This document shows, piece after piece, positions 19,008 through 27,728 of a stretch of DNA of 64,000 bases (positions within the stretch are counted from its first letter, which is position 1; each line of letters starts with the position of its first letter). The stretch is from Bacteroidales bacterium (GTDB lineage: Bacteria > Bacteroidota > Bacteroidia > Bacteroidales > F082), in contig JAEETH010000003.1 in the NCBI GenBank assembly GCA_016290215.1, forward strand, positions 1 through 64,000, in the 5' to 3' direction. The notes beneath the pieces are model-generated. The model saw only the letters and a list, made by a program, of their open reading frames with translations. It was not told the origin of the DNA and did no database searches. The translations under genes were made by a program, and so were the position numbers.

Positions 19008-20495
19008 TTAGTTTTTGATGAATTTTCCTTTCATAAATATCTGGTCTTTTTGATAAAGACAATATGTATAGGTTCCTGTCGGTAATGTAGTGATACCAAC
19101 GGTTAGAAGATTGCCCGTACCATACACCCTGCGGTCTATGAATGTTTGACCAGTTATGTTTGTTATACGCAAGCGAACGCTACCATCCGTAGGCATGTCT
19201 GTTAGGTCAAAGTTGATTTCTTCATTGGCGGGATTGGGAAACATGTTTGCCTTGATTTCTTGACTTGATGTTTCTTTTACTGACCAAACTGGATGAAAGT
19301 CTTCACGTAATAATCGTATAATACTTTGTTGAGAAGTATCATAAAACAATGTTGAATGTGAAATAACCATCACACAACCGTCTTCTTTTGTGGGTAAAAC
19401 CAAATTAGATTCACAATTTAAATATCCCCAAAAGCTCAAACATCCTAATATTTCTAAATCTTTATTGACCAAATACACTTGTGGATAAAAAGGATCGAGC
19501 CAACTTATAGTATGACATCGAGCGAGAATATAGATGGTGCTATCATTAGCATAGGCCATTCTACTTGAATACAACAGAGTGTCCGGTTTGTTGATTTCTG
19601 TTTTTTCAGTAATCAGTCCATCACGATTTGCACGCCCTATTAATAAATGTGGATGGTTTATTCCCGTGCTGTCTTTTTGAGTGGCTGTAATAAACATCTC
19701 GTTTTCATTATACCAATAATTTGAATAGAAGTCATTTACATATCTTGAAATATTAGATTCTGAAATACTTTGGTCTATTATAAAATGGTCTTCTACAAGA
19801 TTAAAATCATAATCAAAATAGAGTAAAGATTGTAAACCGCGTTGTCCCGCACACATAGCAATAGTCTGATTATTATACGGGTCATTCCTCAGTTCCTGGT
19901 TGTTAATTTGATACAAATAACAAATCGGGTCTGGTGGTGCAGCAATTAAATAATGGTAGTTCAAACATTCACCTGCTTGTGAAAATCGAAACAATACACC
20001 ATTATTAAAAAAAATTCCTGATGTATAAGTATCTGATCTTCTAACTGTTGCTAATACTACAATTGTGCCATCGTCATCCATAACAGCAGCAGCAGCCTTA
20101 AAACCATGAAATCCTTCCATAACTTGAATGGTTTGTGCTTCTATAATTGTATAATTTTCGTCAAGAATCATAACAAATAGTTTCCCGGTTTCTTCTCCTA
20201 TATCATATAAGGTTCCTGAAACGAAATAACCATCATTATCCAATGGAATCAAATTATATAGAACCAAACGCTTCCCTTCTGGTGCAGGAAAAATGGTCGT
20301 TTCATATTGACCATCATCATACATTTTAACCAGAATACCATCGTTTCCTGAACGGCCAATAAATTCAGCAATATTAGCTTCGCTGATGACACCTCGCAGC
20401 AAATAGACAGAATCGGGCAAAACCACTTCCCATTGTTGGGCGCAAAGCATAAAGGGTATAACCAAACAAAATAATATGAATAATGCTTTCTTCAT
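19008..20495 (-). CDS. T9SS type A sorting-domain protein
   Basis: A protein of 495 residues. Signal peptide to about residue 20 (PFMLCAQQW), then a repetitive beta-propeller-like region, then a type A T9SS sorting domain over the last 75 residues (ANMFPNPANEEINFDL, RLRITNITGQTF, LPTGTYTYCLYQ). The ATG at 20495 is preferred; a TTG six codons upstream would put six polar residues before the signal. It shares its architecture with the T9SS protein at 12667-14301, and both are likely exported by the same type IX machine. The function is unknown. Confidence 0.83.
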   Translation of the reverse strand: MKKALFILFCLVIPFMLCAQQWEVVLPDSVYLLRGVISEANIAEFIGRSGNDGILVKMYDDGQYETTIFPAPEGKRLVLYNLIPLDNDGYFVSGTLYDIGEETGKLFVMILDENYTIIEAQTIQVMEGFHGFKAAAAVMDDDGTIVVLATVRRSDTYTSGIFFNNGVLFRFSQAGECLNYHYLIAAPPDPICYLYQINNQELRNDPYNNQTIAMCAGQRGLQSLLYFDYDFNLVEDHFIIDQSISESNISRYVNDFYSNYWYNENEMFITATQKDSTGINHPHLLIGRANRDGLITEKTEINKPDTLLYSSRMAYANDSTIYILARCHTISWLDPFYPQVYLVNKDLEILGCLSFWGYLNCESNLVLPTKEDGCVMVISHSTLFYDTSQQSIIRLLREDFHPVWSVKETSSQEIKANMFPNPANEEINFDLTDMPTDGSVRLRITNITGQTFIDRRVYGTGNLLTVGITTLPTGTYTYCLYQKDQIFMKGKFIKN

Positions 20496-20509
20496 TCTTG
20501 CAGATTGAC

Positions 20510-21559
20510 TCAATCATTCAATAAATCTCGCATCTCACCAACTGTGGTAATATTGGCTAACATACGCTGTGTGTAAGTTATTTCATTAACATGAGTGATG
20601 TATGTGACACCATTATTATTCTTAAATTGTCCATCAATTTGAATATATGTTGGGAAATAGCCGCAAACACCATACGCAGGATTTTCGGGAATTATTACAA
20701 AAATAAGTCGTCTTTCTTTTTGAAACAATCTGTTCATATTGTTGAAGTCTATGCATGTTGCATCTGTGTTTGTACGATAAAAGACATAGTCGGATTTGTC
20801 TAATCCATCGAATTCCACTATTATTGGATTTACATAAACAGCTCTGCTTTCTGTTTCTGGTGTTTCTGCCGTTGCAGCAAGATAAGCACGTAGATTTCTT
20901 TCAATTTCTTTGTCGGCACCAGAATCTAACACAGATCCATCACATTTGCCCATGCCATCGGCATAATGCCAATTGTCTGTGCCATTAAAAGGGCCCATAT
21001 ATATTGCGGTGTCGTGATAGTGCCAAGTGGGTTGCGCACAGCGTTCGCCTGCTTTGCCACGGAAATCCATTCGTGCCGTGCTTCCACTTTGTTCGCCTAA
21101 TTCTACTGTCATAAAGAGAAATCCTTTCTCTGCAAAATCCGTGTTGGCATAATAGGTTCGTGCCGTGGCTTTTGCTTGGTCATAAAGATTATAAAGGTCT
21201 GTTGCCAACACATTGCCTTGGGCATCGATGGAGAAATTAAGACTAAACACAAATTCTGTTACTTCGGAGTAAGCTTCTTCGGGCGCAGCATAGGTTAGGT
21301 TAAAAAGGTTTTCAATGTCCCATACTGCCTCAGTAAGGTTCACAGTTGCATTTGATTTCATATTCGGATTTTTCCGATATGCTTCAATTTGTTTGCGGAA
21401 GTCAAGGATACGATTAATGGCTTCTTCTCCTTGTGGACAGAATGTTGTTGGTTGTTCGTTTTCGTCAAGAACAGTTTCTCTATTTTTTTTGCATGAAACC
21501 GTTATAATCGCCATGCTGGCAACCAATAAGGTTACGAGAAATAGATATACTTTTTTCAT
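20510..21559 (-). CDS. Lipoprotein of unknown function
   Basis: A protein of 349 residues with a lipoprotein signal (VSCKK, Cys about residue 23). I do not recognise a family. The mature part has a helical N-terminal half (INRILDFRKQIEAYRKNPNM), a His/Trp-rich stretch (PTWHYHDTAIYMGPFNGTDNW) around residue 180, and four to five further cysteines that could form disulfides. Its stop lies 14 bases before the ATG of the next T9SS protein, so it belongs to the RHS locus. A structural or surface-anchoring role in that locus is possible but unsupported. Confidence 0.7.
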   Translation of the reverse strand: MKKVYLFLVTLLVASMAIITVSCKKNRETVLDENEQPTTFCPQGEEAINRILDFRKQIEAYRKNPNMKSNATVNLTEAVWDIENLFNLTYAAPEEAYSEVTEFVFSLNFSIDAQGNVLATDLYNLYDQAKATARTYYANTDFAEKGFLFMTVELGEQSGSTARMDFRGKAGERCAQPTWHYHDTAIYMGPFNGTDNWHYADGMGKCDGSVLDSGADKEIERNLRAYLAATAETPETESRAVYVNPIIVEFDGLDKSDYVFYRTNTDATCIDFNNMNRLFQKERRLIFVIIPENPAYGVCGYFPTYIQIDGQFKNNNGVTYITHVNEITYTQRMLANITTVGEMRDLLND

Positions 21560-21597
21560 GGTTTTAAAAATTTAAGGCACTGTGTATTACATAGAGT

Positions 21598-22005
21598 TTA
21601 GTTATTTTTGACATCGCCTTCGGCACAACCGTTGGCATTGCTCAACATTACGCTGTAACCATTGTTTGTCATGTTGGGAATGGGAATGATTACCATTTGC
21701 TGTACGGAAGTGTTAACCGTAGTGCCGTAGATTTGCTGGCCGTTTTCGTTGTAAATGAAAATGTCGACATTGCCACAACTTTGCTTGAATTCAATGTAAA
21801 TGGCATCTTTGCTGGCACCCGCATTGATGGCGTTGGGGCCCACACTGTACATCAAATCTCCTTTTAGTTCGATTTTTTCCAAAATACCAGGCAAGTCGGA
21901 AATCGCTGTAAAAGAAGGAGCAGTTTCAATTGTTATGGCATTGGCGGTTGAAACGCAAAGACCGAGAGCGCAGAAAGCGACAAGAAGAGTGTTTTTGATT
22001 TTCAT
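21598..22005 (-). CDS. Small secreted DUF3244-like protein
   Basis: A protein of 135 residues with a clear Sec signal (cleavage about residue 23 at ANA). The remaining sequence (AIYIEFKQSCGNVDIFIYNE, then NGQQIYG and NNGYSVMLSNANG) looks like the small immunoglobulin-like DUF3244 fold, an all-beta domain common in Bacteroidales. The two Cys residues could form a disulfide. It is the promoter-proximal gene of the minus-strand array that ends with the RHS toxin and its immunity gene. Confidence 0.65.
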   Translation of the reverse strand: MKIKNTLLVAFCALGLCVSTANAITIETAPSFTAISDLPGILEKIELKGDLMYSVGPNAINAGASKDAIYIEFKQSCGNVDIFIYNENGQQIYGTTVNTSVQQMVIIPIPNMTNNGYSVMLSNANGCAEGDVKNN

Positions 22006-22238
22006 GACGTTTTGTTTTTAGGATGAAACAATCATAGTTTTGTGCTTAATTTTAAGCAAGCCAAAAGTATGTTGCACTAAAAACAGTATGAATGTCATTA
22101 CGATTTTTTTTAGCAGAAAAAAGCCATAATAAATTGTGTATGATTAAGATACGGATTTGTAATTACGAACTTTTCTTTCGTAGATTACGAACTATTGTAG
22201 TAAATGGAACCTAAAACAGACTACAAAAACAGCAGTTT
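22006..22238. other. Intergenic region upstream of the RHS locus
   Basis: This stretch must hold the promoter of the 13.4-kb RHS gene array. No clear TAnnTTTG element was found at standard position. It also carries the 3' flank of the TPR regulator gene, which is transcribed towards it. Confidence 0.4.
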
Positions 22239-23948
22239 TCAATGTTTTTCGAGCTGTTTTTCTTCTTTCGTTTGCATTTTTTTCCTTGTCCCATTACGCC
22301 ATTTGTCCACCATGTGAACACTCTTATTAAATAGAAGGGCTTCTTCATCGCGCGACACATTGAAATACGATAGAATGAAATCCTTTTGTTCCATCTCGGT
22401 AAGTTCGGGATATTGGATGGTTAGGTTTTTTCTAACGTCTGGATACAGCGTATCAAATACTTTCATCAAGGCTTCCCAATGGTCGTTATTGCCAAAAACC
22501 GCCTTGTTGAGTGCCGACAAACAGAGTTTATCTCCCGTGTTTCCGAGATAAATTTCAAGTTTCCGCATGACAAGCGCTTCCTTGTTTAGCGCATCCGAAA
22601 GTTGTTGGACATAATCCATGGCCACTTTTTCGCTGGTCTCATGTTTTTGCTGTAGCTCCTTGTTTTGTTGCATGAAGTGGAACAATCGGGTTTTGGCTTC
22701 GGCTTCCTCCTTGCGGATTTGAGCCAATCGTATTTTGGAAAGAGCCAACGCAACCAAGCCAAGCATGGCCAGGATACTTACTGCAATGATGATATGGTGA
22801 CGATGGATGAGTTTTTGATTCATCCTGTTTTGCATGGACTCGTAATCGTATCGCTTTTGGATGTTGTAAATTACTTGTTCTTGCTGTTGGCTGAATATCT
22901 GTGCAACTATTTTTTCGTATTGTTCACGATAATACAAAGCTTTGGAAATGTCGCCTTGCTTTTCGGCAAAACGGGATAGGGCGCTGTATGCCGATGCCAA
23001 GGTTTCTTTTTTGGAATGGCTGTCAGGCAGGCTGTTTTCCAAACGGCTATAATAGACCGCAACAGAATCCATCATCCCAGCCACCATATAGGTTTTGCCC
23101 ATATTGAGGTCATACATAAATAAAGCTGACTCGTCTGCTTCAGACATGTCGGCCATTGTTCTCAATTTGTCAATGGCCAGTTCAAATTCTCCCCTTTGTC
23201 GATGGAGTACCGCGTAATTATTCAAAGCTTTCTGTTTTGCCTTGGAAGAGTTTGCCTTTTCGGCGAACATCAAACTATTTTTCAGGCAGGTTTCGGCTTC
23301 CTCATATTGTCCGTTTAACATATATACCGTACCCATTATGTTTTGTGTCATGGTTCTATAGATGAATCTGTTGCCAAAACCCTTGTCGGAAACCTCAAAC
23401 ATGGTGAGTGCTTCCTGTTCCATGCCATCATTGAGCAGCATCTTCCCCATCCAATATTGTGCTTGTGCCACGGTAAGGCTGTCGGCAACAAGGGTGCCAT
23501 ATTGTTCTGCTTCCTTAAACGAACGCATGGCAGCCTCTTTTTCGTTATAGTGTTGTTGCACAAAGCCGCTATAGAGGGCGGCACGGGCGGCTTTGTCATA
23601 GTGTTTTTTCTTGGCATAATAAGTCACGGCATGCTCCAATTCAGGGCCGATGGGGAGATGGGCATGGGTATCAATAAATTCGTCATCCATTATGGTAGAG
23701 ACGTTTCGGGAAACGTCTCTACTGAACAATGCATCGGCCTGCAACAGCGCCATGTCCATACGCTCCCGCTCACTGAAACTCACAGGCATACGCAACAAGC
23801 TGTCAATGATGAGTACGGTGCTGTCGGGTTGGGTGTCGGCAAGCCGTTTGGCGTTGACCACCATGCGTCTTGCTTCATGCGTGGGTGTATGGCAGGCCGC
23901 ACAAAACAACGTCAAGAGGATACCTATAATAAGAAACCTTGTTTTCAT
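22239..23948 (-). CDS. TPR lipoprotein with transmembrane segment and C-terminal HTH-like region
   Basis: A protein of 569 residues. Lipobox AAC about residue 19. About eight tetratricopeptide repeats occupy residues 30-350 (for example YMLNGQYEEAETCLKNSLMF and KALYYREQYEKIVAQIFSQQ). A transmembrane helix follows near residues 380-400 (IIIAVSILAMLGLVALAL), then a coiled coil. The C-terminus (about 500-569) resembles a LuxR-like helix-turn-helix (LTEMEQKDFILSYFNVSRDE, then EEALLFNKSVHMVDKWRNGT). This layout is a known class of Bacteroidales membrane-bound regulators. It lies upstream of the RHS locus and on the same strand, so it may control it; this is inference. A perfect short palindrome lies inside the coding region at 23694-23722. 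Confidence 0.8.
   Translation of the reverse strand: MKTRFLIIGILLTLFCAACHTPTHEARRMVVNAKRLADTQPDSTVLIIDSLLRMPVSFSERERMDMALLQADALFSRDVSRNVSTIMDDEFIDTHAHLPIGPELEHAVTYYAKKKHYDKAARAALYSGFVQQHYNEKEAAMRSFKEAEQYGTLVADSLTVAQAQYWMGKMLLNDGMEQEALTMFEVSDKGFGNRFIYRTMTQNIMGTVYMLNGQYEEAETCLKNSLMFAEKANSSKAKQKALNNYAVLHRQRGEFELAIDKLRTMADMSEADESALFMYDLNMGKTYMVAGMMDSVAVYYSRLENSLPDSHSKKETLASAYSALSRFAEKQGDISKALYYREQYEKIVAQIFSQQQEQVIYNIQKRYDYESMQNRMNQKLIHRHHIIIAVSILAMLGLVALALSKIRLAQIRKEEAEAKTRLFHFMQQNKELQQKHETSEKVAMDYVQQLSDALNKEALVMRKLEIYLGNTGDKLCLSALNKAVFGNNDHWEALMKVFDTLYPDVRKNLTIQYPELTEMEQKDFILSYFNVSRDEEALLFNKSVHMVDKWRNGTRKKMQTKEEKQLEKH
23694..23722. repeat. GTAGAGACG palindrome inside a gene (family F)
   Basis: GTAGAGACGTTTC, three bases, then AAACGTCTCTAC form a near-perfect hairpin in frame within the TPR regulator, where it encodes a FSRDVSRNVST segment. 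A relative lies at 40302-40330. Palindromes starting GTAGAGACG are, to my knowledge, widely dispersed in bacterial genomes. Confidence 0.7.
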
Positions 23949-23953
23949 GTTTG

Positions 23954-23961
23954 CAAAGGTA
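23954..23961 (-). promoter_or_regulatory. -7 promoter element of the TPR regulator gene
   Basis: TACCTTTG on the minus strand lies only 5 bases from the ATG at 23948, so transcription would begin at or next to the start codon. This suggests a leaderless mRNA. An in-frame ATG at 23966 lies upstream of the element and is less likely. Confidence 0.5.
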
Positions 23962-24005
23962 AACAAAAAACCACCACCGCCTTTAAACGAAAGCGGTGAT
24001 TTTTT
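23962..24005 (-). terminator. Intrinsic terminator after the polysaccharide cluster
   Basis: On the minus strand CACCGCTTT and AAAGGCGGTG form a stem with one bulged base, followed shortly by TTTTTTG. It lies between the O-antigen ligase gene and the TPR regulator promoter. The other strand also has a T-run, so it may work both ways. Confidence 0.65.
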
Positions 24006-24076
24006 GAATCGGTGTCAAAAATTGCTAAAAACAGGTAGTAATTACGCTAATGGCCGTACTTGAAACTGGTTTGGGT

Positions 24077-25519
24077 TTATTCCTTTTCTTCCTCAAACTT
24101 TTCCTTGTCTGCATAAAAGACATCGATGGCGGCAATCAAGGCGGCAAGGCTCCAAACGGGGATGGCCAATTTGTCGGTGTCTAAGAAGTTGTTGAGAAAG
24201 CCGTGGATGAAATAGCCGAAGAAAGCGAGGGTGGCACCTAAAACCAAAACTTTGGAAGGCTTGTTCTTGCAACGGCTATAGGTTTTTAGGCCGCAAGTCA
24301 CCGTCACGATAACTAATGCCAGCACGAGGAGCGAGCCTACCAAACCTTGCTCGGCCAAAGGACCGAAATACTCGGAGTGGGCATTGCCGCCGTCGCCCGC
24401 ATTGGTGCTGATGATGGTCTTTTCCTTCGACATCTGATAAGGTGCGTACACAAACTGGTAGGTGCCTGGGCCCCAACCAAATACAGGACGCTCGCCGAAC
24501 AAACGGAAAGCCGACTGCCAGCGGTTGATACGTTCAAGGTTGGAGGCATCGGTGGAGATGTTGGTGATGGATTGGACGTTTTCCACAAGGTCGCCCGAAG
24601 CGTCTTGGTTGTTCTTCTCCATCGAGTCGATGATTTGGTTTTGGAAGACAAGGAACAATCCCACAAGAACCACTATCGCAGCGGCAACCCAACGGAACTT
24701 AATCTTGAGCAGCACACAAACAAGCACTCCGAGGGAAGCCACAAGGCTCAGCCAAGCCGCGCGGCAGTTGGAGAGTGTCATGGCCACGCTCAACAGCACT
24801 ACTACGCCGATGATGACAAGTTTGCGTCTTTTCTTTATGCCGGGCAAGAAGACGTAGGTCAGGGCGAGGATGAGATAGATGGCCAATGCGGCGCCGTAGG
24901 CCGTGTGGTCGTTATAGAAAGGTGTCATCACCCAGTGGGCCGAGTCGCCGTCGAAGCCGAACATGGAATGGTGGATGATGGTGTAAACGCAAACGATGCA
25001 AAGGCTGGCGATGTAGAGCCAGATGAAAAGGTGGATGTTTTTGGGCTTTTTGAAAAGGAGGGCGCAAAGGAAAAACGCAGGCACCACAAACCACAGCCTC
25101 GACACCAAGAATTTCAGCGACACCACGGGCATCTCGCTCGTGACGGTGGTCACCAGCATCCAGGCGAACATGCAGTAGATGACGATGGCGATAGGGTGGT
25201 GCGAAATCCGTTTGTCGTACTTGCCGTCATACAGCATCTTGGCGATGAAAAGCACCAAAATGCCCATCAGCATCGGCTCGGCGGGAAGTGAGATGGCCAA
25301 GCCTGCATCAAGTGCTTTCAGGTTGACCGAAAGCGGCACGGCAAAGGCAGTGAACAACAGGACCTTGTCGAGGGAGAAGATATAGAGCAAAAGCACGGCA
25401 AGCACCACAGGCAGGGCGAAGAACAGATAGGAGTTCATCTTCACCACCATGAACAGGCCAACGGCAACAAACAATGCCGCAATAAGATAAAGCCAGGCTA
25501 TTTTCGCTCTTTTTTCCAC
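24077..25519 (-). CDS. O-antigen ligase/polymerase family membrane protein
   Basis: A protein of 480 residues with about ten to twelve transmembrane helices. The large periplasmic loop carries the Wzy_C/WaaL signature: NLERINRWQSAFRLFGERP, then VFGWGPGTYQF and NAHSEYFGPLAEQGLVG, including the family's conserved Arg and His residues. The start is GTG, 4 bases after the upstream Wzz-like stop; no closer ATG exists. It should polymerise or ligate lipid-linked glycans on the periplasmic face. It ends the flippase-Wzz-Wzz-ligase cluster and is followed by a terminator. No glycosyltransferase genes lie nearby, so the glycan precursor is made elsewhere. Confidence 0.88.
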   Translation of the reverse strand: MEKRAKIAWLYLIAALFVAVGLFMVVKMNSYLFFALPVVLAVLLLYIFSLDKVLLFTAFAVPLSVNLKALDAGLAISLPAEPMLMGILVLFIAKMLYDGKYDKRISHHPIAIVIYCMFAWMLVTTVTSEMPVVSLKFLVSRLWFVVPAFFLCALLFKKPKNIHLFIWLYIASLCIVCVYTIIHHSMFGFDGDSAHWVMTPFYNDHTAYGAALAIYLILALTYVFLPGIKKRRKLVIIGVVVLLSVAMTLSNCRAAWLSLVASLGVLVCVLLKIKFRWVAAAIVVLVGLFLVFQNQIIDSMEKNNQDASGDLVENVQSITNISTDASNLERINRWQSAFRLFGERPVFGWGPGTYQFVYAPYQMSKEKTIISTNAGDGGNAHSEYFGPLAEQGLVGSLLVLALVIVTVTCGLKTYSRCKNKPSKVLVLGATLAFFGYFIHGFLNNFLDTDKLAIPVWSLAALIAAIDVFYADKEKFEEEKE

Positions 25520-25523
25520 GGTC

Positions 25524-26459
25524 TTATTTGCTTTCGCCTACGAATCTCTTTCTGTTTTCGATGATGAAGATGGCGATGATGGAGAGCAGCATGGCGCTCA
25601 TGCCACACAGGGCGACCACAACCCAGCGGACGGGATAGGATTTCTTGTCGGCGGGGTAAGGCTCAGAGATGACGTTGGTGTACGACATATAGCCGTTGAG
25701 GAAACGCAACTCACGCTCGTAGTCGCATTTGATGGCCACAAAGGTGTTGGCTTCGGCAGCAAGTTTGGTGTTCAGTTCGGCAAGTTCAGCGCCATAAAGC
25801 CCGAGGTTTTCCATCAACTCGTTGGCTTTGGATGAGCCAGACAGCAAGCTCCTTGTGGCTTCACGAGACTGGTTGCCTAAATCGGTGACGCCGTAAGTGG
25901 TGCCAATTTCAGACATGCGACTTTTCAAGGAGTCGATGACGCGTTGTTTTTCAATCAGTTGGTTTTCAAACATGACCACCACTTCGGCTTCTTTCTCATG
26001 ATGGAGGTCTCTCACTTTTTCCTCATAAAAATAGAGGATGTCGTTGGCGATATTACAGGCTACAACAGGGTCTTTGTCTAAGACGACGACAGACACTGCC
26101 TCGTAGGTCGTCTTGCTGATCTTGATTTTGCTCTTGTACTCGTTGTACATGTAGGCAAAGGCGGCTTTGTCGTCCTTGTTGATCTTGTAGTCCGTCCAAA
26201 GGTCGTATTTGTTGATGATGGAGTCCTTGATGGAACGTGAGTTCATGATTTCCAACATCTGTTCGGTGCGGCTCTCTTCCGAATAGGGGCTCGTGTTGGC
26301 TGGATAAGCGATGGCTTCCGACTTATACAAAGGAGTGATGAAAGTCGAGCTTGAGAAAATGGCACCGCATAAGGCAGCCGCCACAGTGATGATGATGATG
26401 TGCCACTTCCATTTCAGGATGAGTTGGACGAGAGAAAGGTTGTTGAAATTGTTATCCAT
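25524..26459 (-). CDS. Wzz-like chain-length determinant protein 2
   Basis: A protein of 311 residues with two transmembrane helices, near residues 20-40 (WHIIIITVAAALCGAIF) and near the C-terminus (WVVVALCGMSAMLLSIIAIF), flanking a periplasmic coiled-coil region. The TPLYKSEAIAYP start of the periplasmic domain and the SYPVRWVV motif before the second helix are typical of polysaccharide co-polymerases. The ATG at 26459 was chosen because a longer form would begin inside the preceding gene. It has no tyrosine kinase domain. It is a diverged tandem copy of its neighbour and probably forms mixed oligomers with it to set glycan length. Confidence 0.85.
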   Translation of the reverse strand: MDNNFNNLSLVQLILKWKWHIIIITVAAALCGAIFSSSTFITPLYKSEAIAYPANTSPYSEESRTEQMLEIMNSRSIKDSIINKYDLWTDYKINKDDKAAFAYMYNEYKSKIKISKTTYEAVSVVVLDKDPVVACNIANDILYFYEEKVRDLHHEKEAEVVVMFENQLIEKQRVIDSLKSRMSEIGTTYGVTDLGNQSREATRSLLSGSSKANELMENLGLYGAELAELNTKLAAEANTFVAIKCDYERELRFLNGYMSYTNVISEPYPADKKSYPVRWVVVALCGMSAMLLSIIAIFIIENRKRFVGESK

Positions 26460-26520
26460 AATTTGATTGGTTATTTTCGGAGTATTGGCGTTTTTGTCTG
26501 GTTTTATAGTCTCGGTTAAT

Positions 26521-27585
26521 TTATTTATTTTCAGAGGTCTTTCTTTTTTTGGCCGCATCTGCCTCGGCCTCGTGACGAAAAAAGCCTTTCGATTGGTCGT
26601 AGACGACGATGCAGAAGATGAGCAGCAGGAAGGTGCTCAAGAGCGTGACCACCACAATGATCCAGCGGACGGGATAGCTCTTGCGCTCGGCCTTGAAGGC
26701 AGAGGTGACGACGAACTTGCGGGGAATGTCCTGCGTGGCGTCCATTTTGGCTTCCTCGTATTTCGATTTGACCAACGAAAGCTGCAAACGGTCGTTGTCC
26801 AAACGCTCGTTGATGGCGTAGGAGGCTCCACCGTATTCAGCCAAAATGTCAAGTTGTTCTTGTATGTTTTTGATACCTTGCGTGTTGCCTTTGCCAAGTT
26901 CAACGGCCATTTGCTGGCTGAGCATCTCCACTTGCGACTCGTAGTCGAAAACGCCAAGCTTGCGCAGCGTGTTGAGCGAATCTTCCAATTGGGCCATCTC
27001 GTTGCACAATGTGTTGTATTCGTCTTCTACGAGTTGGAAGGCCTTCACCGCCACTTCCTTTTGGATTTGGTTCATCGTGCTGTCGAAAATCTCGGCGATG
27101 TCGTTGGCCATTTGGGCCGAAAGTGCCGGGTCGGAGTCGAGCACGGTGATTTTCACGGCGTTGTATTCCGTGCGGCGAAACTTGATGCGGTTGTCGTAGA
27201 GCTTGTTGAGTCTCGTAAAGGGGTATTTGCTGTCGGGCTTGATGTTGTAATGCTCCATGAGGTTGAAGCGGCTGATGACCTTGTCGCGCACGCGGTTGGA
27301 GTTCAGCACTTGCAGCATCTGTTCGGTCTGTTCATCCTCGCCAAAGTTCATGATGTCTTTCTCCGACTGGTAAGTGGTGCTGATGAGCACTTTGGAGGTG
27401 GAGTTGCTGGAAGTGGGGTAGATGACCGTCGTTGACTTATACAGCGGCGTGATGAAGAACGGTGCGCTGAAAACAATGGCACAGAGGGCCGCCACAGCCA
27501 AAATGATGAGGATGGGTCTCCGATATTCCATCAAAAGCCTGCACAAGTATTTGGAACTGTAAGCGTTACGTTGTTGTTCTTCCAT
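26521..27585 (-). CDS. Wzz-like chain-length determinant protein 1
   Basis: A protein of 354 residues of the same plan as the next gene: first transmembrane helix about residues 25-42 (ILIILAVAALCAIVFS), FITPLYKSTTVIYP at the start of the periplasmic domain, long coiled-coil stretches (about 165-275), the KSYPVRWIIVVVTLL motif and the second helix near residue 320. A short basic cytoplasmic tail follows. Shared segments such as EEQTEQMLxxxNSxxxxD-type sequence show that the two genes arose by duplication. It acts with the flippase and ligase in surface glycan export. Confidence 0.86.
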   Translation of the reverse strand: MEEQQRNAYSSKYLCRLLMEYRRPILIILAVAALCAIVFSAPFFITPLYKSTTVIYPTSSNSTSKVLISTTYQSEKDIMNFGEDEQTEQMLQVLNSNRVRDKVISRFNLMEHYNIKPDSKYPFTRLNKLYDNRIKFRRTEYNAVKITVLDSDPALSAQMANDIAEIFDSTMNQIQKEVAVKAFQLVEDEYNTLCNEMAQLEDSLNTLRKLGVFDYESQVEMLSQQMAVELGKGNTQGIKNIQEQLDILAEYGGASYAINERLDNDRLQLSLVKSKYEEAKMDATQDIPRKFVVTSAFKAERKSYPVRWIIVVVTLLSTFLLLIFCIVVYDQSKGFFRHEAEADAAKKRKTSENK

Positions 27586-27673
27586 AGTTATGTGTGAAAT
27601 AAGTTGCCAAAAATAGGGAATTCTCGTGAATTGGCAATGAAAAAAGTCAATTTAGGTTGTTTTTCTTAAAGAC

Positions 27674-27721
27674 GGCCCTTCGACCCTTCGAGAGGCCTCA
27701 GGGACCGCAGGCTCAGGGACC
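27674..27721. repeat. Family A repeat, degenerate double copy
   Basis: GGCCCTTCGAC and CTCAGGGACC elements occur twice over 48 bases, in the gap between the flippase and Wzz genes. The family consensus is 24 bp, beginning GGTCCCTGAG and ending TCGAAGGGCC (or the reverse complement). Confidence 0.75.
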
Positions 27722-27728
27722 TGAATAG

